This document shows, piece after piece, positions 58,160 to 64,000 of a stretch of DNA of 64,000 nt; position 1 is the first letter of the stretch, and each line of letters opens with the position of its first letter. The notes under the pieces are model-generated. The model ran no database searches. It had not been told where the DNA came from and saw only the letters and a program-made list of their open reading frames with translations. Source of the stretch: Methylohalobius crimeensis 10Ki (lineage in GTDB: Bacteria; Pseudomonadota; Gammaproteobacteria; Methylococcales; Methylothermaceae). Made by a program: the position numbers and the translations under genes. Location: the NCBI RefSeq assembly GCF_000421465.1, contig NZ_ATXB01000001.1, positions 682,001-746,000 on the forward strand, given 5' to 3'.

Positions 58160-59176
58160 TTATCTCAGCTCGATGGCCCGTTTCTCCCCAATGGATTCAA
58201 GGGTTGCCGTAATGGCGCGGCAATTAGTCTGGGCGTCTTCCATGTCGAGCGCGGGGGAGCGGTCGTTCAGAACGCAGTCGGAAAAGTGCTCGATCTCCAG
58301 GCGGAAATGATTCGCCGACGGTAGGCGCTCTTCGCACTGCTTGCCGGCCTCGGTCCACCAGGAAAGGATCGGAACGTCCCCCGGCTTGGCCCAAACGTTG
58401 TGGCATTTGATGCCGCCCCGGGTGCCGATGAGTTCGTATTCGGCCCGCCGGGCGCGTTGGAAGCTGAAGTCGAACTGGGCGTAGCGCCCCTCGCCGAAGT
58501 CGAAAACCCCGCTGTCGCCGATATCGGCGCCGTGTTCGTTGTAATTGGCCAGGGCGAAGGCCCTCAAGGGCGGCGTATCGAAGAACATGCGAGCGGTGTG
58601 AATGGCGTAGCAGCCGATGTCCCACATGGCGCCGCCGCCTTGCTCGACAGGGCGGGAAACCCGGTACAGACGCTGCGGGGTCATCAGAAAGGAGAAGGTG
58701 GTGCGTACCGTGCGAATCTCGCCGATGGTGCCTGCGGCGATGATTTCACGCACCCGGCTATGTTGCGGGTGGAAGCGATACATGAAGCCTTCCATGACCT
58801 TGAGCCGGCGGCTTTGGGCGGTTTGCGCAATGGCCTCGATGTCTTCCAGGGTAAGCGCCATGGGTTTTTCCACCAGCACGTGTTTGCCGTGTTCCAGGCA
58901 GCGCAGGGCCCACTGGCCGTGTTCCTCGTTGGCCATGGGCAAATAGATCGCCTCCACGTCGGGATCTTGGAGAAGCCGGTGGGGATCGTCCAGGGTTTTA
59001 ACCTCATTGATTAGCTGGGGAGCGGCCTTGGCCAAAAGCTCGGTTGCCGCTCCCGGCCGGCGGCTGGCGATGGCGGTCAAGCGAGCATTGCTTGCCTGGA
59101 TTAAAAAAGGCAGCATGGTGCCCGCCATCCGCGATGCACCCAAGATCCCCCAGCGAAGCTTGCGTTGTTCAGACAT
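58160..59176 (-). CDS. Gfo/Idh/MocA-family NAD(P)-dependent oxidoreductase
   Basis: 338 residues. N-terminal Rossmann fold with WGILGASRMAG and the family motif HVLVEKPMA; the C-terminal alpha/beta domain holds GGGAMWDIGCYAIHTARM. It oxidises or reduces a sugar- or polyol-like substrate that cannot be told. The ATG at 59176 gives the family N-terminus; an in-frame upstream extension is unlikely. It ends at the terminator at the element border. It lies 78 bases downstream of the MFS gene in the same direction. Confidence 0.88.
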   Translation of the reverse strand: MSEQRKLRWGILGASRMAGTMLPFLIQASNARLTAIASRRPGAATELLAKAAPQLINEVKTLDDPHRLLQDPDVEAIYLPMANEEHGQWALRCLEHGKHVLVEKPMALTLEDIEAIAQTAQSRRLKVMEGFMYRFHPQHSRVREIIAAGTIGEIRTVRTTFSFLMTPQRLYRVSRPVEQGGGAMWDIGCYAIHTARMFFDTPPLRAFALANYNEHGADIGDSGVFDFGEGRYAQFDFSFQRARRAEYELIGTRGGIKCHNVWAKPGDVPILSWWTEAGKQCEERLPSANHFRLEIEHFSDCVLNDRSPALDMEDAQTNCRAITATLESIGEKRAIELR

Positions 59177-59254
59177 AAATGCGTTCCCTAATGGTCCAAA
59201 TGAATGGGAATCACCATGCCATAAGGGCATCGGAGAAACAAACTTGGATTCATG

Positions 59255-60481
59255 TTACTTTTCCGGCACCCGCATCAGTAAGCCGGCACCGATTATGAAT
59301 AGAATCAAAATGCTCAAGATGCCGGCGCGGGGGTCTTGCAGCAAATAGCCGGTGACCCCGACCAGAACCGGCCCGATGACGGCGGCGAACTTGCCCAGCA
59401 TGTTGTAGAAACCGAAAAATTCCGCCGCGTATTGCTTCGGAATCAAATGGGCGAAACAGGCGCGGCTCAAGGCCTGAACGCCGCCTTGCACCAAGCCGAT
59501 CATGACCGCCAGAGAGTAGAATTCGGCCGCGCTGTCGAGTCCGGCGGCGAATACGGTGACGCCGATATAGACCAAAAGACCCAATAGAATGGCGCGCTTG
59601 GCGCCGATTTTGGTACCCAGTTGGCCGAAAACGATGGCGGCGGGAAAGCCGATGAACTGAACCAGAAGCAGGGCGAGGATCAATGCCTGCCAGTCGAGGC
59701 CGATTCCCAAGCCGTAGTCCACCGCCATCCGGACGATGGTATCCACCCCGTCGATATAGAACCAGTAGGCGAGCAGGAAAAGGAAGGCGGGGCGGTGGGC
59801 GCGGATATTGCGCAGGGTTTGGATGAATTGGCCCCATCCCCGGCGGATGAGTTGCTTTCGGGGTTGGTCGAGCGGCCGTTCCCGAACGCGGAGAAGGAGG
59901 GGGAGGGAAAAGAGCAACCACCAGACGGCCACGCTGGCGAAAGAGAAGCGAATGGCTTGTTCCGGTGAGGCCAGGCCGAAAAATTCGGGCTTCATCACCA
60001 TCCACACATTGAAGGCGAACAGCAGACCGCCGCCCAGATAGCCGAGGGCGAATCCCAGACTGGAGACCCGCTCGTATTCATCGGGCTGGGCGATTTCCAT
60101 CAAGAGGGAGTCGTAAAAGATGTTCGCGCCGGAAAATCCCAGCAAGCCCACCCCGTAGAGACACAAGGCGGCCAGGGCCAAGCCGGGCCCCAGGAGGGCG
60201 AGGAAAAAAGTCGCACCTATCCCGAGCAGGGCGAAACAGGTCAAAAAGGCTTTGTGAAGGCGCCCCTGATCGGCGATGGCCCCGAGCACCGGCGCGGTGA
60301 TTAGAATCAGGCCGCTGGCGGCGGCATTGGCAAGCCCCAATTGAAAGGTGCTTTCGGTGGCACCGCCGCCGTGCCAATACTGTTTGAAAAACAGGGGGAA
60401 AAAACCGGCCATCACCGTAGTGGCAAAGGCCGAGTTGGCAAAATCGTAGAGGGCCCAGGAAATTTGGGAAGAAGTCCGCAT
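59255..60481 (-). CDS. MFS transporter, UMF1/Atg22-like family
   Basis: 408 residues with about 12 membrane segments. The N-terminus WALYDFANSAFATTVMAGFFPLFFKQYW is the UMF1 signature; the C-terminal half has GLVQGGVQALSRACFAHLIPKQYAAEFFGFYNMLGKFAAVIGP. The substrate is unknown (Atg22 members export amino acids from vacuoles in fungi). The ATG at 60481 is preferred over codons further upstream. It is divergent from the SDR gene. Confidence 0.88.
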   Translation of the reverse strand: MRTSSQISWALYDFANSAFATTVMAGFFPLFFKQYWHGGGATESTFQLGLANAAASGLILITAPVLGAIADQGRLHKAFLTCFALLGIGATFFLALLGPGLALAALCLYGVGLLGFSGANIFYDSLLMEIAQPDEYERVSSLGFALGYLGGGLLFAFNVWMVMKPEFFGLASPEQAIRFSFASVAVWWLLFSLPLLLRVRERPLDQPRKQLIRRGWGQFIQTLRNIRAHRPAFLFLLAYWFYIDGVDTIVRMAVDYGLGIGLDWQALILALLLVQFIGFPAAIVFGQLGTKIGAKRAILLGLLVYIGVTVFAAGLDSAAEFYSLAVMIGLVQGGVQALSRACFAHLIPKQYAAEFFGFYNMLGKFAAVIGPVLVGVTGYLLQDPRAGILSILILFIIGAGLLMRVPEK

Positions 60482-60567
60482 CGAATTGAATCGGTTAAAG
60501 ACGGTTAAATTCGGTTCCAATTTCAGGCAATATTATCCGATTGCAAGCAATTACACGATCAGAAATC

Positions 60568-61257
60568 ATGTCCGACACACCGACCCTACTCATTACCGGC
60601 GTCAGCAAAGGCCTGGGCCGTGCATTGGCCGAGGAATTTTCCCGCTTGGGATATCGGGTCTGGGGTTGCAGCCGCAACCGCCGGGCGGTGGAAGCATTGC
60701 AGTCCGAATGGCCGCAGGGGCGCTTTTCCGTGGTGGATGTGGCCGATCCCCAAGCCGTGTCGGCTTGGGCCGATACCTTGCTCGACGGTAGGGATGGCCC
60801 GGATTTTCTGATCAACAACGCCGCCTTGATCAACGCCAATGCCCCCTTGTGGCAAGTGCCGACGGAAGAATTCGCCGCCGTCGTCGATGTGAACATCAAA
60901 GGCGTTTTTCACGTGATCAAATACTTCCTGCCGGCCATGCTCGAGCGTCGAAGCGGCGTGATCGTCAATTTCAGTTCCGGCTGGGGACGTGCCACTTCCC
61001 CGGAAGTGGCGCCATATTGCACCAGCAAATGGGCGATCGAAGGGCTGACCCAATCCCTGGCCCAGGAGCTTCCCGGCGGCATGGCCGCGGTAGCCCTCAA
61101 TCCGGGCATCATTCACACCGACATGCTGGACAGCTGCTTCGGCGACTTCGCCCGGCAGTATCCCGGCGCAAAGGCCTGGGCCCGGCGCGCCGCGCCATTC
61201 ATTCTCGGCCTGGATGCCGGGGACAACGGCCGTCCACTGACGGTTCCGGGTGGTTAG
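60568..61257 (+). CDS. Short-chain dehydrogenase/reductase
   Basis: 229 residues of the classical SDR fold: TGVSKGLG (cofactor, residues 10-17), NNAALI, a catalytic Ser in NFSSGWG, and YCTSK with Tyr150 and Lys154. The basic residue after the glycine motif (CSRNRR) suggests NADP(H). Substrate unknown. It lies 1 base before the glutaredoxin-like gene. Confidence 0.88.
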   Translation: MSDTPTLLITGVSKGLGRALAEEFSRLGYRVWGCSRNRRAVEALQSEWPQGRFSVVDVADPQAVSAWADTLLDGRDGPDFLINNAALINANAPLWQVPTEEFAAVVDVNIKGVFHVIKYFLPAMLERRSGVIVNFSSGWGRATSPEVAPYCTSKWAIEGLTQSLAQELPGGMAAVALNPGIIHTDMLDSCFGDFARQYPGAKAWARRAAPFILGLDAGDNGRPLTVPGG

Positions 61258-61258
61258 A

Positions 61259-61501
61259 ATGAATCGCCGCTGGATCTTATACGGCACCGCGGCCTGTCAT
61301 CTGTGCGAGCAGGCGCGGGATTTGCTGGTTCGCGCCGGCGTCGAATCCGCTTGGATCGACATCGCCTTGGACGATACCCTGGTGGAACGCCTGGGCGACA
61401 AAATTCCGGTGGTCGGTTGCCGCGTGACGGGTCGGGAGCTTGGCTGGCCGTTCGATTTGCAGCAGTTACAGCGTTTCCTGCAAATGTGCGAGGAGGATTA
61501 A
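61259..61501 (+). CDS. Glutaredoxin-like protein (DUF836 family)
   Basis: 80 residues: WILYGTAACHLCEQARDLLVRAG with a CHLC active site at 13-16 and KIPVVGCRVTGRELGWPFD near the cis-proline, as in small glutaredoxin/thioredoxin-like DUF836 proteins. It may reduce disulfides; its partner is unknown. A GTG three codons upstream is an alternative start. Confidence 0.8.
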   Translation: MNRRWILYGTAACHLCEQARDLLVRAGVESAWIDIALDDTLVERLGDKIPVVGCRVTGRELGWPFDLQQLQRFLQMCEED

Positions 61502-61502
61502 G

Positions 61503-61790
61503 ATGATTCCCGAAACGGAAAGGCAAAAGATCGCCCAAGATTGGAAGCGTCGCGGCTTCAGCTGCGATCTGTGGGTGGACTCGCCGGGACAGCGCTGGGA
61601 AGATTTCGTCCACTCGGTGGATGAATTGGTGATCGTGGTGGAGGGAGAGATGGCGTTCGAAGTGGACGGCAAAGTCTACCACCCCGAACCGGGGGAAGAG
61701 CTGTTTATTCCCGCGGGCAGCCCGCACTCGGTGCGCAATATCGGTGGGCGTACCGCCCGCTGGCTCTATGGCTATCGGCACCGGGCATGA
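61503..61790 (+). CDS. Small cupin-domain protein
   Basis: 95 residues, a single cupin barrel: DELVIVVEGEMAFEVDGKVYHPEPGEELFIPAGSPHSVRNIGGRTARWLYGYR; metal ligands are likely in HSVDE and PAGSPHSVRN. AGGAGG precedes the ATG. Its stop overlaps the Nudix start (ATGA). Confidence 0.88.
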   Translation: MIPETERQKIAQDWKRRGFSCDLWVDSPGQRWEDFVHSVDELVIVVEGEMAFEVDGKVYHPEPGEELFIPAGSPHSVRNIGGRTARWLYGYRHRA

Positions 61791-62293
61791 AGCACGAACC
61801 GGTGCCCGCGGTGGGAGTAAGCGCGCTGATATTCGATCGGCGCGGTTGGGTATTGTTGATCCGGCGAGCGCGTCCCCCGGCTCGAGGCAAATGGCACGCA
61901 CCGGGCGGACGGCTGGAAGCGGGGGAAGCGCTGACGTCGGCGGTGCTGCGGGAAGTGCGGGAAGAGACCGGAATCGAGGAGGTTCGGCTGGGGCCGATTG
62001 CGGCGATGGTGGAGCGGCGAATCGAAGGATTCCACTACCTGATCGTCGATTTTCTGGGGTTTGTGGATGGCGAAGGGCCTCCACCCCGTGCCGCCGACGA
62101 TGCCTTAGCGGCCGCCTGGGTGCCTCCGGAAGAATGGTCGGATTACGACCTGGCCGAAGGACTGGCGCCGATTCTCACACGGGCCCGCCAGCTTTGGCGG
62201 GGCCGGCATGGTGGCCTGGTGGATGTCACCGGGCAGGGGACCGATTTCTTAGCGGATAGTTGGAGGAGACGCGATGAAAGCAGTTTTAGTTGA
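61787..62293 (+). CDS. Nudix hydrolase
   Basis: 168 residues with the complete Nudix box GGRLEAGEALTSAVLREVREETGIE. It hydrolyses a nucleotide diphosphate linked to another group; the substrate is not determined. It overlaps cupin by four bases and the next gene by 20 bases. Confidence 0.9.
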   Translation: MKHEPVPAVGVSALIFDRRGWVLLIRRARPPARGKWHAPGGRLEAGEALTSAVLREVREETGIEEVRLGPIAAMVERRIEGFHYLIVDFLGFVDGEGPPPRAADDALAAAWVPPEEWSDYDLAEGLAPILTRARQLWRGRHGGLVDVTGQGTDFLADSWRRRDESSFS

Positions 62294-63272
62294 ACAGGCG
62301 GGCGGCGCCGAAGCATTACATTTGGCGGAGATCGAGATGCCTAAGCTGGATAAGCCGAATCAGGTTTTGATCCGGCTCAAGGCGGCGGGACTCAATCCCA
62401 TCGATTACAAGGTGCGCCAGGCATTGGACCGCTTTCCGGTCACCCTGCCGGCCGTGTTGGGATGTGACGGAGCCGGCGTGGTGGAAGCGGTGGGAGAAGA
62501 TGTCGAGCGCTTTCAGGCCGGGGATCAAGTCTACTTTTGCCAGGCCGGCTTCAATGGCCGTCAGGGGACCTACGCGGAATATGCGGTGGTGGACGAGGCG
62601 CTGGTGGCGCATAAGCCCAAATCGCTGGATTTTCACCAGGCGGCGGCGGTTCCATTGGTGCTGCTCACCGCTTGGGAGGCCTTGTTCGATCGGGTGCAAT
62701 TGCAAAACCGCATGAAAGTGTTGGTTCAAGCCGGCGCCGGCGGCGTGGGGCATATCGCGATCCAATTGGCCAAGCTGGCCGGGGCGGAGGTGGCGACCAC
62801 GATCAGTACCCAAGAGAAGGAGGATTTCGTGCGCCGCTTGAGTGCCGATTTCCCCATTCGTTATCGGGAGGCGGATGTGGTGGACGAAATTCGCGCATGG
62901 ACAGGGGGCGAAGGTGTGGACATTGTCTTCGACACTGTCGGGGATCGGGTCTTCTCCCAGAGTTGCGCCTGCTGCCGGGTATACGGCGAACTGGTCACGA
63001 TTCTCTTGCCGCCGCCGGAAGTCGACTGGACCGATGCCAGGGTGCGCAACCTTCAAATCTCCCTGGAAATGATGTTGACCCCGGTGCTGTTGGAATTGCC
63101 CGAATGGCAAGCGCACCAGGGACACATTCTGAAAAGCGCCGCCGAGCTGTTCGATCAAAATAAGCTCGAGGTTCAGGTGGCCAAGACCTTCCCCCTGGCC
63201 GAGGCGGCCGAAGCGCAGCGCTATCTGGAGACCCAGGCGCCGCTGGGCAAGGTGGTACTAACGATCGATTAA
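62274..63272 (+). CDS. Quinone oxidoreductase-like MDR dehydrogenase
   Basis: 332 residues of the zinc-independent MDR family (no structural zinc Cys cluster). N-terminal MKAVLVEQAGGAEALHLAEIEMP, then GNIDYKV-like substrate region, the cofactor motif QAGAGGVGHIAIQLAK (residues about 150-165), and a C-terminal AKTFPLAEAAEAQRYLE. NADPH-dependent quinone or enone reduction is likely. GGAGGAGACGCG precedes the ATG. Confidence 0.88.
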   Translation: MKAVLVEQAGGAEALHLAEIEMPKLDKPNQVLIRLKAAGLNPIDYKVRQALDRFPVTLPAVLGCDGAGVVEAVGEDVERFQAGDQVYFCQAGFNGRQGTYAEYAVVDEALVAHKPKSLDFHQAAAVPLVLLTAWEALFDRVQLQNRMKVLVQAGAGGVGHIAIQLAKLAGAEVATTISTQEKEDFVRRLSADFPIRYREADVVDEIRAWTGGEGVDIVFDTVGDRVFSQSCACCRVYGELVTILLPPPEVDWTDARVRNLQISLEMMLTPVLLELPEWQAHQGHILKSAAELFDQNKLEVQVAKTFPLAEAAEAQRYLETQAPLGKVVLTID

Positions 63273-64000
63273 TCCCAACTCCTGTCTTGCCCGGGGCGTG
63301 CGTTGCCAAAGATCGGCGAACCAACGTCCCTCGCTGGGCCAGAAATGCTCGCGTATCGGGGCGAACAGACGATTTTCGCTCACCAGATTGGTAAGCAGTC
63401 CCGGATCCGGGGTGGTGGCGGTCAAGCCGAGCGTCACCATACCCATCAACAGGGAGGCCTTGAGGTCCCGGTAGTGGAAAAGCTTGAGCGCCGTGCCGAA
63501 GGAACGTTTCAGGCGGCTATTGCTGAGGTCGACGCTGAACAATTCATCCAGAATCAGATGGGTGAGATAGCCCATGCCCAGGAACAGACCGTGCAGCCAA
63601 GCCAGTTGGGGCGGAAAGCTAAACAAATTAAAGGAAGCGCTCGCCCCCGCCAGGGTGAAACACGCGACCGCCAGCAGGGAATGGAACACGCCCCGGTGTT
63701 CGGTCAGACGCAAAAAGAACTCGAAAATCCCGTAACGGATCAACAGAAACGCCCCCAGGCCGAGAACGAACAATTCGCCGATGCTGAAGCGAAAATGCTC
63801 CAGGGCATAGAAAATAGCCAGAAAAGCGCAGATTAGCCCCAGGAGACTGAATGCGAGCCGCACCGGGGTGGAATTGTCGGCGTCGATGTCGGGCAGAATC
63901 CCGCCGGCCATCCCCAGTCCCATCAAAGTGGGAGACTGATCGATGGGGGCCAGTTCGACGGCAATGGTCGCCGTCACGGCCGCCCCGCTGATCAAAGTTG
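63258..64000 (-). CDS. YdjM-like metal-dependent membrane hydrolase (5' cut by window edge)
   Basis: About 245 residues visible; the frame continues beyond 64000, with Thr-Leu codons before the Ile-Ser start of the visible part, so the true start is outside. Family markers (DUF457/YdjM): GGILPDIDADNS, LTEHRGVFHS and YLTHLILDEL, which hold the metal ligands, with several hydrophobic segments between. Function unknown in vivo; E. coli YdjM is SOS-induced. It is convergent with the quinone oxidoreductase, overlapping by 15 bases. Confidence 0.82.
   Translation of the reverse strand, partial: TLISGAAVTATIAVELAPIDQSPTLMGLGMAGGILPDIDADNSTPVRLAFSLLGLICAFLAIFYALEHFRFSIGELFVLGLGAFLLIRYGIFEFFLRLTEHRGVFHSLLAVACFTLAGASASFNLFSFPPQLAWLHGLFLGMGYLTHLILDELFSVDLSNSRLKRSFGTALKLFHYRDLKASLLMGMVTLGLTATTPDPGLLTNLVSENRLFAPIREHFWPSEGRWFADLWQRTPRARQELGLIDR

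Overview
The window is a 64 kb chromosomal segment of a GC-rich gammaproteobacterium. The main support is the gene order lptE-holA-proA-nadD-rsfS and thrS-infC-rpmI-rplT-pheS-pheT-ihfA-tRNA-Pro, together with phoBR, engB next to cytochrome c4 and dsbA, and SAH hydrolase (ahcY) in an operon with metK and metF. A methanotroph-like or sulfur-oxidiser-related lineage such as Methylococcales is plausible from the overall mix (diheme c4, SoxYZ, glycogen genes, ahcY), but this is inference from gene content and not a proven placement.

Layout. 1-17.9 kb is housekeeping: the polA 3' end, engB, cytochrome c4, dsbA, a phosphatase-fold hydrolase, two diguanylate cyclases, phoBR, an OmpA/glycine-zipper lipoprotein, the methyl-cycle operon metK-ahcY-metF-ycgL-rsmE, and a GH13 enzyme next to a glycogen synthase with an unusual 184-residue disordered front end. 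18.0-28.6 kb is a complete, single-strand Tad (Flp type IVc pilus) operon, read leftward from flp to tadG. 28.8-38.7 kb holds plsC, glyQS, lptE-holA-proA-nadD-rsfS, an orphan soxYZ pair and thiED. 38.7-40.3 kb holds a small hypothetical gene and an Xre/RES toxin-antitoxin pair. 40.4-47.5 kb is the translation cluster between tRNA-Val and tRNA-Pro; its infC starts with AUC. 58.2-64 kb returns to ordinary chromosomal genes: oxidoreductase, MFS, SDR, glutaredoxin-like, cupin, Nudix, quinone oxidoreductase and a YdjM-like hydrolase.

The most interesting part is 47.5-58.1 kb, an integrated element of about 10.6 kb at tRNA-Pro. It has a P4-type tyrosine integrase, HicAB, an unrecognised cargo gene, an AlpA/Vis-like regulator, a DUF927/Toprim primase-helicase like P4 alpha, small zinc-ribbon-like proteins, and a Mor-family activator. 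It carries no recognisable capsid, tail, terminase, lysis or conjugation genes, so it looks like a satellite or replicating island. Two non-coding signals support a P4-like lifestyle. (1) A promoter is followed by a repeat, an intrinsic terminator, a segment antisense to the repeat, a hairpin, and a second copy of the repeat abutting the next start codon. This is the seqA-CI(seqB)-seqC logic of P4 RNA immunity. (2) About 13 copies of GGTGGAA in both orientations are packed into 256 bp inside the 3' end of the primase gene, resembling origin iterons. Both functional readings are inferences; the repeats and their complementarity are directly visible.
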